DNA of 64,000 bases from positions 94,832 through 158,831 of the forward strand of contig RQSC01000630.1 of NCBI GenBank assembly GCA_013416795.1, written 5' to 3'. Shown in pieces: positions 10,060-21,855 of this stretch; position 1 is the first letter of the stretch, and every line of letters begins with the position of its first letter. This DNA comes from Prasinococcaceae sp. CCMP 1430. Taxonomy: Eukaryota; Prasinodermophyta; Palmophyllophyceae; Prasinococcales; Prasinococcaceae. Made by a program: the position numbers and the translations under genes. The notes beneath the pieces were generated by a model. That model did no database searches. It was not told the DNA's origin and was given only the letters and a program-made list of their open reading frames with translations.

Positions 10060-11547
10060 ATGGCCGACCCGGGGCGCAAGGAGCGCAAGCTGGTGCGAGA
10101 GATTCCCGTGGTGATGGGGTTGACAAGCGGGGACGGTGGGACCCTGCTGCAGTACCCGCTGCGGCCGAGGGACCGCCCGTACGAGCGGGCGGCGGGGTTG
10201 CGCACCAAGCGCGGCACGGGTCGCCTGGAGGCGGCGCTGGAGCCCAAAATCGCTGCCGACTGGAAGCAGTACGACAAGGACGCCTCGATCCCGTCGAGCA
10301 GGGTGCTGCGCTCGTCGCCCGTGGACCTCAAGGCGCAGTACGCCGTGGGGTACGAGCACGGCGGCGTCTACTACCTGCTGCCAGTCGCGTCGGCCAAGGC
10401 GATGCGCCCGACGCCCGTGCATCCGTCGCACGAGCTGGCCAAGCTGGCCGGTGCGACCGCGTCGGGAAGCGCCGCGGCCGGCGCGTCCGAGTCCAAGCAC
10501 GACGTCAAGACCGAGGAGGTGGCGCTCTCGATTCAGGTGCGCCGGCGCGAAACCGAGAAGCAAACCGAGGCGCGCGTCAACTCGCACTCCTACCTGCGCG
10601 AGCTCGAGGCCAAGGAGGAGTGGGTCGAGCTCGAAGTCGCCGACGCGCCCGAGGCTGAGTCGCTGGCTGCCAGGAGCGAAGTCGAGAGGGGCGCGACGTA
10701 TGATGATTGCCAGAGCAAGGAGGAGTACATGGAGCGGCTGGTGGCGGGCGCCGGTGGGCCGCCTGAGTCGAGCGGCGCGGGCGGGAGCGGCGGGGGCAGC
10801 GTGGGCGAGGCGTCCGGACCACACACGGCGGGGCTCGCGCCTGGCGCCAATGCCACGCTCAGCAGGCGGCTGCTGGCGGGGCTCGACCTGGAGACGCGCG
10901 TGCGCGCCATCTTTGCGCACGCGCGCCTGCAGGTGTTTCACTTCCGCCGGCTGCAGCGGCTCGTTCCGCCCGAGACCGACGCGGCCGAGCTGCTGAGCGT
11001 GCTGAAGGATGTGGCTGTGCTGGTGCAGGGGTGCTGGGTCGGAAACAAAGAGACGCGCATGATGCACGAGCTGCGCTCGTATGGGGACGAGGCGCCCCCC
11101 GGCGAGTATGACAAGGCGGAGGCGCGCGTGGCCATTCGACACTACGCGCTGCTGCAGTTCGCACGCAGGCCCACCGTTTCAATCACGACCCTCCAGTCGG
11201 ACGGCATATCCGTCAAAGCTTGGAGGCCGGCGGTGGTGGGGCTGGCGGAGGGCGCGGACGGGATGAGTTGGAAATTTGTCAGCGAGGTGCGCGCGCGCGC
11301 CGCACTTGCGTGCATTCGCTCAGCCGCCCGCGCCGACGATCGACCGATGTGAGCGCGCGCACTCGCGCCCGCTCGGCGCGACGACTGACATCGCCGCGTG
11401 CTCGCGCGCTGCGCCTCTCACCCGCAGCCCGACACCGCCTTCAAGAGCGAACACAGCGACGTTGTCAGGAAGCAGGCGAACCAGTGGGAGAACGACGCGA
11501 ACGACACCGTGCGCCAGGCGCGGGCTGCGCAGCACCTCTTCTCTTGA
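10060..11547 (+). CDS. RNA polymerase III subunit RPC5 (RPC37/POLR3E-like)
   Basis: Exons 10060-11286 and 11428-11547, 448 aa. The N-terminus has REIPVVMG and LLQYPLRPRDRPYE, the diagnostic RPC5 segment that pairs with RPC4 in the TFIIF-like Pol III heterodimer. Later blocks include VRRRETEKQTEARVNSHSY, the region around LQVFHFRRLQRLVPP, and VLKDVAVLVQGCWVGNKE, all typical of the family. The donor is CAGCGAG/GTGCGC and the acceptor CCCGCAG/CCCGAC. Exon 2 adds FKSEHSDVVRKQANQWEND, resembling the family's C-terminal basic motif. The ATG at 10060 follows two copies of GGGCGCTTTTCAGC. RPC8 lies 8.6 kb away on the same strand. Confidence 0.88.
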
Positions 11548-11715
11548 GCCCTGCGCCCTCGGAGGGGAGCGTGAAGCGTGGCGCGCCGGGAGCAGCGAAT
11601 ATGAGCGTCTTCTGTCTCGCGCGACAGTACGGGCGCACGCTGCCCCGCAGGCATGCCGCCCGGATTATTAATAGTACTAAACTCGCTGGCGCACTATGTC
11701 TGCCCGCGCTACGCG

Positions 11716-12443
11716 TCACTTAGGTGGCTGCATGCCCTGATATACTCTGTTGAATACCACGTTGGCATCGCGGTCGACGATGGCAAGCACGCACCCAGGG
11801 TATGTGGCGTCATCCTGCCCTTTGGGCCCGCCGTTGGGCATGCGAGCGACGCGCGCCTCGCCCTTGGCGCACGCTTCGACGTTCCTCGAGTTGACCTCGC
11901 ACGCTGCGATCATGTCGCGCATCGTCATCGATGCAGTGGAGAGCGCGGGCATGATTGTGGTGGTCACGTCCCTCGTGCCCGCCTTGGAGGGCTTCACTGG
12001 GCGAGCGGGCTGGAGGGGAGCGCCAGTGGCGGCCGCGCGCTTGATCGCCTCCTGCTGGATCGCTAGCTCCTTGGGCACGCCCGTGCACTGGATTGTGTGC
12101 TGCGGGCAGCACAGGCGAGCAGGGGTCAGCGCATTGCAACGCATGCCGCAGCGGATCGCACAGTGCCTGCCGCGCTTGCCTGCCTCACCATTTGGGCCTC
12201 CTCTTCGTACACGTGCTCAGCCGCTCCCCACCTCTCCCTCAGCAGCGGATGACACAGCACTGTGTGCGCTGCGGCGGGGTCGGAGTGCGCCGTTGCCGAC
12301 GCTGCTGCCCCGCTGCGCGTCGACACGAAGTCGGCGAGCGACATCCGATGATACTCGGGCCCCACGGGAACGCTCTGCGGCGCGTCCGCCTCGGCGCCCG
12401 CCTCCCCGCTGGCGCCCGCCACTCCCGTGCCGCCCTCGACCAT
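11716..12443 (-). CDS. Unrecognised two-exon gene
   Basis: I do not recognise this protein. A frame-consistent model is exon 1 12443-12189 (start MVEGGTGVAGASGEAG; an alternative in-frame ATG lies at 12518) and exon 2 12099-11716, giving 212 aa. The donor is CAAATG/GTGAGG and the acceptor GCTGCCCGCAG/CACACA. Visible features are an Ala/Gly-rich start, PEYHRMSLADFVSTR, a charged helix-like RERWGAAEHVYEEEAQM, and Ala/Pro linkers. The C-terminus has TYPGCVLAIVDRDANVVFNR, which looks like folded, conserved sequence. No membrane segment is evident. Coding status is supported by clean splice phase and a codon bias like the neighbours'. Confidence 0.5.
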
Positions 12444-12779
12444 CGCCACCGCACCGCGCGGCGCAGCCGCACGGCGGCTCCACGCGCGAGTCCCCAACCC
12501 CCACCCACCCACGACCACCGAGCACCTTTGCCTCCTCTCGTAGCTGCCTTTCCCCCCTCTCCTACCCCCCTCCCCTCTTCAGCCCAGGGGGGGGGCGAGC
12601 CAGCGCGCGCCTCGCCGCCGCTGTGGCGCCCCGCAGCCGCCGCCCGCGAGCGCGCGGAGGCGCGCGGCGGCCGCCACCTCGGACAGCTCCACACGCAGCG
12701 CAGCGTACGGTACACGTACTGTAAGGGTTACAGAAAGGTCCAATGAATAGGGTTATTCTCTGGACCCTGTTTTTAGTTC

Positions 12780-13017
12780 ATGGCGCCTGCGTGCCTGCGG
12801 NGGCGGCGCTCGGCCCCGCCGCGCCGCCGCTCGAGCCTCGGCCTGGAGCGAGCTGCGCGCTGACGCGCTCCGTGAGGCCAACGCGTTCGAGCCGGGCTGG
12901 ACGCGCGGGGCGGAGTCTTGGAATGGCAGGCTGGCCATGCTGGGTCTCGTCGCCGCCGTGACGATCGAGCTCTCCACGGGCCAGGGCGTGCTCCACTTCT
13001 TCGGCATCATGCCGTGA
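12780..13017 (+). CDS. One-helix light-harvesting-like protein (HLIP/OHP), interrupted by a 1-N gap
   Basis: After the N at 12801 the frame encodes [18 protein letters not shown], then [19 protein letters not shown] and [15 protein letters not shown], stop at 13015. The ExxNGRxAMLG helix with its Glu, Asn and Arg is the chlorophyll-binding helix of the LHC superfamily. One such helix and the short C-terminus are typical of high-light-induced/one-helix proteins, which protect photosystem assembly in thylakoids. Upstream, ATG at 12780 begins MAPACLR. This is out of frame with the helix by the counted bases, but a gap of true length other than 1 would join it into an Arg/Ala-rich plastid transit peptide. 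This is the best evidence in the window that the organism is photosynthetic. Confidence 0.78.
12801..12801. other. Single-N assembly join
   Basis: Lies within the transit-peptide region of the light-harvesting-like gene. The true gap length is unknown. Confidence 0.8.
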
Positions 13018-13509
13018 GGCACTGCGGCGTGGAGCCAGGCGAGCGCTTCCGTGCCCGCGACAGCCTGCGTCGGCGCCACTTGTACGAAGTAGGCCTCTGT
13101 GGCACGCGCAAGTCACAGGGGCAGTGTTGTAATAATACCTTCTCGGCAGCCCTGAACCTGTGCGCGCCGCGTGCGAGCACGTCTGCCTGGCTGAGGTGAG
13201 CGGCGCTCCTGCCGTCCCAAATACAACGCACGCGCGCCGTTCTAACCAGCACGTGCCACGCCCGGGCATGCCGCGCGGGCGCGCTCCTGGCGTGTGGCGG
13301 CGCTCCCGAAGTAGGCCTTCCGCACCTACGCATGCTTGTCAGCATACGCTGGCGCACCCACCCTGTGCACAGAGGTGCGACATCGGCAGCGATTTTATTT
13401 ACTGGCGGCTGCCGCCCATGCGCTGGCCCATCGCGCTGTGCGATCCAAGGTGTCGGACACGCCACGCAGCGTATGCCGCTCGGCTGTGGTGCGCCCACGG
13501 CCAGCTCGC
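13018..13509. other. Convergent intergenic spacer
   Basis: Between the HLIP stop and the SVIP-like stop. It has one AT-rich island (GTTGTAATAATACC near 13126). No gene or RNA is recognised. Confidence 0.5.
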
Positions 13510-13734
13510 TCAGCTCCCCCTCCAGTCAGCGGCGGCGTCGCTGTCGTCCTGCCTTCCTTGCGGCTTCGCCTGCGCGCTGCGGATCTCCTGCTTGAGCTTC
13601 TTCTGGCCCTTGGCGGAGATGCCCTTGTACTGCGCCGCCTCACGCTCCTCGGCCGCGGCGCGCAGCCGCTCGCGCCGCTCGAGATACTCCTCGTGCGACT
13701 CGGCCGCGGCCTCCTTCGAGCCACAGCAGCCCAT
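13510..13734 (-). CDS. Small SVIP-like (VCP/p97-interacting) protein, putatively myristoylated
   Basis: 74 aa, single exon. It starts MGCCGSKEAAAE: Gly2 suits N-myristoylation and Cys3/Cys4 palmitoylation, as in membrane-tethered SVIP. The helix EYLERRERLRAAAEEREAAQ matches the VCP-interacting motif pattern (Arg/Ala spaced helix). It is followed by a basic KGQKKLKQEIRSA stretch and a C-terminal DWRGS, comparable with the Trp-containing end of SVIP. The inferred role is tethering or inhibiting the p97/CDC48 ATPase in ER-associated degradation or lysosomal traffic. Small size leaves some doubt, but start, length and motif order agree. Confidence 0.65.
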   Translation of the reverse strand: MGCCGSKEAAAESHEEYLERRERLRAAAEEREAAQYKGISAKGQKKLKQEIRSAQAKPQGRQDDSDAAADWRGS

Positions 13735-15303
<1,569 letters not shown>

Positions 15304-15506
15304 GCAGCATCCGCTACAGATGCGCGCGCTGGGACCTCGCACCCAAAGACCCACGGCAGTACTTAGGTGTTGTTTCAAGGCGTGCACGCCATTTTTGTTT
15401 ACATGCTCGACCGTCACCGCGCGTGCCATGCGCGCGCCGTTTCATGCGCGCGCGATTGTCTGCCGACGCGGCCCCACGCGCTCGAGACGAGCCAGTGTCC
15501 CCGTCG

Positions 15507-16986
15507 CTACTGCGTCGCCGCTGCCGCTGCCGCCGCTGCCTCGTCGGGCATCTCCGCCTCCGTGAAGCAGCCCATCTCAGAGTTCTTGCCCGCCAGCGCT
15601 GTACCGCCAAGTCTTTGGGCCACCTCAGAGTACGAGCTCCACTTGGACATGAAGAGGTGCTGGACGTGCGATGCAAGCGCGTTCGCGCGCTCGCGTGTGA
15701 GTGTGAATGCGTGCAGATTTCGCTGTGGCGGTCGATAGCTCAGTGCATGCGCCGAGACAGGCACCTCAGAATGTACGACGCACGCTGGCTCGCGCCCGCA
15801 CCTCAGTCCGGCCCAGAAGCAGGAGCTCCGCCAGGGCGAAGCGCTGGCAGTCGCGTCCGCGCGCGGCGGGGCCCGCACAGCGCGCGTGCGCGGCGGCATC
15901 AGTGAGCAGCACCGCCCCTTCGCCACCAAGCGCCGCGGTGATGGCGTCGATGGCCTTGGGCGAGTCGGTAGCCAGCAGGAAGCGACTCGATGGGTGTGCG
16001 TCCGCATACGCTTGCAGGCGCGGCACGAAGGCGAGGTAGTGGCAGCGCACGCGCCACATCGCAGCCTCGCCCATCGCTGCCAAGCCTGCCGGGTGCGAAT
16101 CACCCAGGGCGTTGATGCCCGGAATGTCCCGCGTCTGGTTGGCTTCCATGCGCACGTGAACCCCGGCCACTCCTGACAGGGATCCACCGAACTTGTCCAC
16201 ATAGCTCTCCACCATGGTCGACACCGCACGTGTGGGGCGCAGGGACCTGAGCTCCCTGTTTATGTCGTCGTACCTGACGAAGGTGCGCGCAACCAACGTG
16301 AAAGCACTGCGCACGTAGACGTGGCGCGGGGAGGAGTCGTCCACACGCGCGTTTTTGCCCCCGGGAGCCATGTAGTCGTACTCATCCAGCCCCAGCCCCG
16401 ACGCGTCCGCCGCTGCCCGCAGCGAGTCCATGTCAGCCGAGGACAGCACGTCGAACCTGCTCTCGTCGACCTCGAACAAGTCCTCGAATTCGCAGCCGAC
16501 GTGCACGTCGGGTTCCCACACGAGCACTGCGCGCCTTTGCGACGCGCGAGCGAGCGCGAGCGCGCTGGCGCTGGCGCGAAGCCGGTTGGAGAGCCCATGG
16601 TACGCGTGCAGGAGCAGCAGGCGCTCGCCGCGCGCGAACACGCGCGCGAGCGCGAGCTCGTCCGTCTCTTTCTCCCGCGCGCCCGCTTGCGCCGCAGCGT
16701 TTCCACCGGTGGCGTAGCCTACGTGCGTGTGCATTCGGTCCAGGCCCGCTTGGGGCGATGGGATGCGTGTGGCCGGCGCACTGATCCCTGATCGCATCTG
16801 TGCGTGCTCGTGCGTTCGGACGCGCGCGGCCACGGCCACGAGCGCGAGCGCTCCCGCTGCAGCTGCGGCCAGTGCGAGTGCGAGCGCGGCCGCGTCGCGC
16901 CTTGGCCGTGCAGCGCCTCGCGCAACCCCGCGGCCGCCGCGCCGCGTCGCACTCAGCGGTAGCAGCGGCGTGCGGCGCGGCGCCAT
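15507..16986 (-). CDS. Fucosyltransferase-like type II membrane glycosyltransferase
   Basis: Exons 16986-15802 and 15659-15507, 445 aa. After MAPRRTPLLPLSATRRGG comes one Ala/Leu/Val signal-anchor (about residues 30-55) and a luminal domain. Within it, HGLSNRLRASASALALA and VLVWEPDVHVGCEFEDLF match the N-terminal donor-site motifs of NodZ/alpha-1,6-fucosyltransferase-related enzymes. GVAGVHVRMEANQTRDIPG is the family HxRxE-like motif. Exon 2 supplies HLFMSKWSSYSEVAQRLGG, the family SKWSSFSEVA-type block, which only appears after splicing (CGGACTGAG/GTGCGG to CACGTCCAG/CACCTC). A Golgi glycan-modifying role is inferred; acceptor specificity is unknown. The C-terminus ends in an A-rich tail. 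Confidence 0.72.
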
Positions 16987-17587
16987 CGTGCCCCACGCCC
17001 CGCGCTGCGCGTCACCAGCCTTGCGCCCCGGCCCTCCCTGCCCGCCCTGTGCTGCCGATACCTGGCCCGCGTGCGTTCGGGCAGCGCCGATCGGAGTATG
17101 GGTCAGTCGCTCCGCCGTTTGCTCGCTCGAGCGCTCGAGCGCGCAGGCGCTGGCGGCGGCGGGAGGGGGGGGGGGCGTGTGCCCGTGCAGGGGCGCCCGC
17201 GTCGCGCGCACTGGTGCACGCAGCAAGCCGCGGCGTAGGCAGGGCCGGCGGGGAACGCGCATCAAATCGAATGGTGCGTGCAAAGTACTGTACACCGACG
17301 CGGACACCAGTGACGTCGACGGATACACTCCGATATCGAGATCAAATCGCATGCGCTGAATGTCCGAATGTATTTTGACGTGATCGCGGTCGCGACCGAT
17401 GTGACAGCGGCGCCTTTTTTGCGCGCGCCCGTGGCGTGGCGCCGCGTCGCGGGGCGCGCCACTGCGCGCGCACGCGGACAGCCCCCACACCTTCCCCGAC
17501 AACGACAGCCTCGCCCGAGTCAGCCGCCGCACCGAACGCGCGCGCGCGCACGCGCGCACGCGTGCTTGCGCATTCGTGCAGTCGACG
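16987..17587. other. Divergent intergenic region
   Basis: Between the fucosyltransferase-like start and the ankyrin start. It includes a G11-type tract near 17166 and GTACTGTACA near 17285. No gene is seen. Confidence 0.5.
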
Positions 17588-18394
17588 ATGGCCGACGGCG
17601 CCGCCGCGGGCGGCAGCAGCGGCAGCCTGAGCGGCGGCGACCCTGGGCCCTCGGTATCTGCATCGGCGAGGAGCGCGCGCCAGGCGCTGCTGCTTGCCGT
17701 GCAGGCGGTGAGCGTCAACGCACCTGCCGTGCGCAAGGAGCAAGAGGATCGCAAATGGATACTGGAGGGGGTTGGGGTCATCGGCTGGGGGCTGCGCAAG
17801 CATGGTCGCTGTCGTCGTGGGTCACTGGGACCGCGGAAGCAAGACGGGCGCCAGTGCCGCCGAGTCGGTGCCGCAGGCGAAAGCAGCGTCGGTAGCATTG
17901 GCGGCACTTTTGACGTCTGCGGCGGCGCCAACGGCCCTCGCGCCGCGTCGGCGGAGCGTGCGCGCCAGGCGCTGCTCCTGGTGACGCAGGTGATGGGCGC
18001 CAGCACTGCCGCCGTGCGCGAGGCGCGAGCGGAGCGCGAGCTCACCGGGATGGACGAGCTCGGCTTGCCTGCGACCTCGCGCGCAGCCAGAGATGGCGAC
18101 ATCGACCGCCTCCGGCTGTTGCTTGAGGCGGGCGCCGACACGGAACAAGCAGACGACGAAGGCTGGACTCCGTTGTTCTGGGCAGTGGACTCTGGCGAAG
18201 GTTCGGGTTGCGTCCGGCTGCTGCTCGACGCGGGCGCCGACGCCAACAAGGAAGCCAACTATGGCACTACTTCCTTAATTTGGGCAGCACAAATTGGTGA
18301 CGACCACTGCGTCAAGATATTGCTCGACGCGGGCGCCGACATGACAGTGATGATGACACAGGTGGATGATGACGCGCTGACTGCACTGATGGCA

Positions 18395-18828
18395 GCGGCC
18401 CGATATGGCCAGACTGACTGCGTCAAGACGCTGCTCAGGGCGGGCGCCGACGCCAAGAAGGTCAACAACGACGGGCAGTCTGCGCTGATTTTCGCGGCCC
18501 AAGGAGGCTACACTGACTGCGTCAAGACGCTGCTCGACGCAGGCGCCGACGCGGACAAGACCACGCGTAATGGCTGCACTGCACTGATGGAAGCGGCCCA
18601 CTTCGGCTGCACTGACTGCGTCAAGACGCTGCTCGACGCAGGCGCCGATGTGAACAACAAGACCATGTATGGCTGGACTGCGCTGATGGTCGCGGCCGAA
18701 GGTGGCCACACTGACTGCGTCAAGACGCTGCTCGACGCAGGCGCCGATGTGAACAACAAGAACATGTATGGCTGGACTGCGCTGATGGTCGCGGCCGAAG
18801 GTGGTCACACTGACTGCGTCAAGACGCT
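18395..18828 (+). repeat. Near-identical ankyrin DNA repeats of about 99 bp
   Basis: The unit beginning TGACTGCGTCAAGACGCTGC recurs at about 99-bp steps (near 18415, 18514, 18613, 18712, 18811). The last two full units differ at only a few bases. The DNA-level identity exceeds what protein constraint requires, indicating recent unit duplication or gene conversion. Confidence 0.85.
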
Positions 18829-19070
18829 AGCGGCTCGACGCAGGCGCCGACGCGGACAACACCACGCGTGCCGGCTGGACTGCGCTCATGTTCGCGGCCC
18901 GAGGACGCCACGTAGACAGCGTACGAGCGTTGCTCAAGGCGGGCGCCGACGTCACCATTGCTACAGATACCGGCCGCACGGCACTCAAGATCGCCGAGAC
19001 GGCGGCCGTCACCCCCAACGCCGAGGTCGTCGCCCTGCTGCGCGCTGCACAGACGCCGCAGCCGTACGAT

Positions 19071-19160
19071 GATTCGAATGACGAATGGACGGAGGAGTGC
19101 CTCCTAGACTCGGACGACTCGAATGACGAATGGACGGAGGAGTGCCTCCTAGACTCGGAC
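19071..19160 (+). repeat. 45-bp tandem duplication in acidic tail
   Basis: Two copies (19071-19115, 19116-19160) that differ at one base near the start. Each encodes DSNDEWTEECLLDSD. Confidence 0.9.
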
Positions 19161-19454
19161 GACTCGGACGACTCAAACGCAGAAAACCATCCTGACAACG
19201 ACTTTCCGGAGGAGCAGGACAGCGACTTGGACGACGACACCTTCGGCGGCATGGGCATGCGCATGGAGGCTGCCACGCATGGCGGGTCCGGGCGAGGCGG
19301 CGGCGATCACGGCATCGGGGGCGACGACAGCGAGTACGACGTCTACGAATACGTCGAGGAAAGCGACAGCGAGTAAGACTCGGGCGTCGACGAATTCGGC
19401 AAGCATAGCGACAGCGAGGACGACGTCGACAGACACGACGATGATAGCGACTGA

Positions 19455-19787
19455 CCGCGCTGCTCGCAGCTCGATGTCGCCACCACGATAAAGCCCAAAT
19501 ATACTTAGTACCACTGGAGGCGGCCAACATGGGCGCGCTCTTCATCACAGACAGCAGGGGCCCAGCACAGCGCAGCGCTCAGGCTCGCTCGCCCGCGAGC
19601 ATGCCCGCGCGCAAGCCCGCCCACGCGCCCACCCACCCACCCGCAGCCTGGCTCGCTCGGCCACCATTCAGCGCACGCGCGAATTTCGCGCCGAGAGACT
19701 TCTGGACCGCAAGTGCATACGAGCGTGCGTGCGTGTGTGTCTCACCGGCGAACGCCGGGTTTGCTTGTTTTTACTTCGACTCGTCGA
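19455..19787. other. Convergent 3' spacer
   Basis: Between the acidic tail of the ankyrin gene and the kinase stop. It contains ATATACTTAGTACC (19499-19512) and CCCACC repeats. No gene is seen. Confidence 0.5.
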
Positions 19788-21581
19788 TCATGCTTGCTCG
19801 CCATCGTAGCGCGTCTCGTAGAGGCTGAGATCGTCCTCGCTGTCGCTCTCGCAAAGGCGGACGAAGTCGTCAACTGCGAGGCTGGGCCCGTTCGCAGCGG
19901 CCTTGAGTGTGTCCTTGAGGGCCTGCTTGCACACAAGGCCCGCGCCGTCCCAGCTCACGTCGCAGACTTCGTCCGCGATGGCGTCAATGGAAATGCGCCG
20001 ACTTTCCTCCGCGTCACCGCTCCCGCTAGCCCCGCCGTTGGACGAATCCCCGGCGGCCCCGCCGGTCCCGCCAGCATCGCCGTTTGAAGCCCTGGCGCTC
20101 ATGCTCTCGAAGGCATCGCGAGCCCATTTGCCCCACTCAGCGCTTTCCTCGAGCGTGTGCCACTCTGTGAGCGCGGCGATCCACTCAGACAACGAGATGT
20201 CGCCAGAATGATCGACATCCACTACCTCGAAAAGCTCACGCACTTCTTCTCTCGTCAGGCTGTACCCACGCACCTCGAGGCCCTTCACGAGGTCCTCGAA
20301 GCGTATGCCGCCCCCGTCTGCGCTCCCATTGCTGCTCTGGATCTCCGAGTACAGCCTTCGCAGCGAATCCGACTCCTGCTCGCGCTCCTCCATCTTGCTC
20401 GCCACCGATGTCAGCACGCTCCTCCGGAGGGCGCCCATCGTGGCGAAGCGCTGTAGCCTCGCCACGACAGTACCGGCGAGGTCGTCACTGCCCTGATAGT
20501 GTGCCACGCAGTCTTCTCCGTCGGGCCCGCAGAACCACTCGCACATGAGCGCCTGCTTGGCCGTCGGCCGCGCGCTCGGATCCTTGTTCAGCAACGAGCG
20601 GACGAGCGCAATCGCCTCCTCGGGCACCTGGGTGTCCCACGGCTCGCCCTCGAAGCTAGGTTTCTTGGACTGAATGGCACTGAAGACCTCGCGTGTGATC
20701 AGGGCTTCGCCGCTTTTGTCCGTGAATGGAAAGCGACCCGACAAAAGCTGATAGATGAGCACACCGCAGCTCCACAGATCCGCTTTGAGCCCTGCGCTTC
20801 TCTGCAACACTTCTGGCGCAACGTATGCCACTGTGCCGCACTTTGTTGTGTACGGCGGGTCGCTAGGCTTCTGCATCTTCGCAAGGCCAAAGTCGGAGAG
20901 CTTGAGCGGTGCTTCCGCGTCCTTTGAGAGATACAGGAAATTCTCGGGCTTGACGTCACGGAAGGCGACGTGGTGCGCGTGGCACTGGGCGATCGCTTGC
21001 AGTACTGCGCGCGCCACGGCCTTCGCCCCGTCAGGGCCAAAGGTCCCGCTGGCGATGTCCCCGCTCTCGAAAAGCGCGCCGCCCGCGCACAGCTCGAGCT
21101 GCAGATGCACGGCATCGTTGTCCTCGAACGCGTCATACAGCGTGCAGACGTTCAGGGAGCGGCCGAGCTGCGACTGGATATCAACCTCCCGCCTGATGTT
21201 GCGCAAACGGCGTAAGGTCTGAGAATAGCCCATCTTCGGGAGGCGCTTCTTTATGGTCTTCACGGCAAAGCGCTGGCCATCGGTACGACGCGTGGCGAGC
21301 CGAACGACGCCCTGGCCTCCGGCACCGATGATGCCCTTCGCGCCTCCCTCGACATCCAGCTGTGCATCCAAGTCTCGCCTGTATCCGCAGTCGAATTCGT
21401 CCTTCGCTGGCGCAGCAAGCGCGGCCGAGCCGCCGCCGCCACCGCCTGCCGACCCCGCGCAACGCAAGCGCGTAGGTGCCGGCGCCCGCCTGCACGCAGC
21501 CCGAGCGGCACGCGTGGCGCCTGCGACGCAATGGCCGTGCCCGCGGCGTGCCGCAGGCACGTGCTCCACGCCTGCGGCCAT
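19788..21581 (-). CDS. Calcium-dependent protein kinase-like (CDPK/CAMK group)
   Basis: 597 aa, single exon. The kinase domain (about residues 80-350) has the P-loop GAGGQGVVRL, FAVKTIKKRL with the ATP-anchoring Lys, LKLSDFGLAK, GTVAYVAPEVLQ and DLWSCGVLIYQLLSGRFPF. The catalytic loop reads AFRDVKPENF, with Phe replacing the usual His of HRD; the Asp and Asn are intact. The C-terminal part contains one good EF-hand, DVDHSGDISLSEW, and one or two degenerate ones (SDGGGIRFEDL-like), in the CDPK order kinase, junction, EF-hands. The N-terminus is an Ala/Arg-rich extension that may be a targeting sequence. It likely transduces calcium signals. Divergent neighbour: a sulfotransferase 274 bp away. 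Confidence 0.85.
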   Translation of the reverse strand: MAAGVEHVPAARRGHGHCVAGATRAARAACRRAPAPTRLRCAGSAGGGGGGSAALAAPAKDEFDCGYRRDLDAQLDVEGGAKGIIGAGGQGVVRLATRRTDGQRFAVKTIKKRLPKMGYSQTLRRLRNIRREVDIQSQLGRSLNVCTLYDAFEDNDAVHLQLELCAGGALFESGDIASGTFGPDGAKAVARAVLQAIAQCHAHHVAFRDVKPENFLYLSKDAEAPLKLSDFGLAKMQKPSDPPYTTKCGTVAYVAPEVLQRSAGLKADLWSCGVLIYQLLSGRFPFTDKSGEALITREVFSAIQSKKPSFEGEPWDTQVPEEAIALVRSLLNKDPSARPTAKQALMCEWFCGPDGEDCVAHYQGSDDLAGTVVARLQRFATMGALRRSVLTSVASKMEEREQESDSLRRLYSEIQSSNGSADGGGIRFEDLVKGLEVRGYSLTREEVRELFEVVDVDHSGDISLSEWIAALTEWHTLEESAEWGKWARDAFESMSARASNGDAGGTGGAAGDSSNGGASGSGDAEESRRISIDAIADEVCDVSWDGAGLVCKQALKDTLKAAANGPSLAVDDFVRLCESDSEDDLSLYETRYDGEQA

Positions 21582-21855
21582 GCGCGCGCCTGTCCGCCAG
21601 GCGCCTGAGAGCGAGCCCGCGAGCTCAGCAGCCCGCGCCCTTCCCTCCCGCGCACGAGCGCCGCGGCCCGCCGCGCCGCTCGTGTGCTATGGCACGCCCT
21701 CGCTGCGCGCCTAGCTGGGTGCCGTCGGAAATCTTTCGAAGGCTGTTCCCGACGCGTTTTGTTGAGCGAAGCGTGGCTGGGTCCCGCCACAGGGGGCGCG
21801 TGGGCGCGCACGTTCGCGGATGCCACCGTGAGGACGCGCGCGGCGCGAGGGCGCT

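Larger units (their letters stand above)
17588..19376 (+). pseudogene. Ankyrin-repeat protein gene with a frameshift and an early stop
   Basis: From ATG 17588 the protein has two related N-terminal modules, ARQALLLAVQAVSV...AVRKEQEDR and ARQALLLVTQVMGA...AVREARAER. About seven ankyrin repeats follow (18080-18830), each with TDCVKTLLDAGAD-type helices and LLEAGADTE/LLDAGADAN loops. At 18829-18832 four bases (AGCG) are inserted relative to the repeat consensus CGCTGCTCGACG, throwing the frame off. The correct frame resumes as GRHVDSVRALLKAGADVT through an acidic tail ending at TAA 19374. That TAA is itself followed in frame by another acidic segment (DSGVDEFGKHSDSEDDVD) to TGA at 19452. Either the gene is decaying or repeat assembly introduced errors. 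Confidence 0.75.

Noticed and set aside
16987-18258. Upstream in-frame extension of the fucosyltransferase-like protein to 830 residues
   Set aside because: It runs antisense through the ankyrin gene and low-complexity promoter. The signal-anchor immediately follows the ATG at 16986, which is the natural start.
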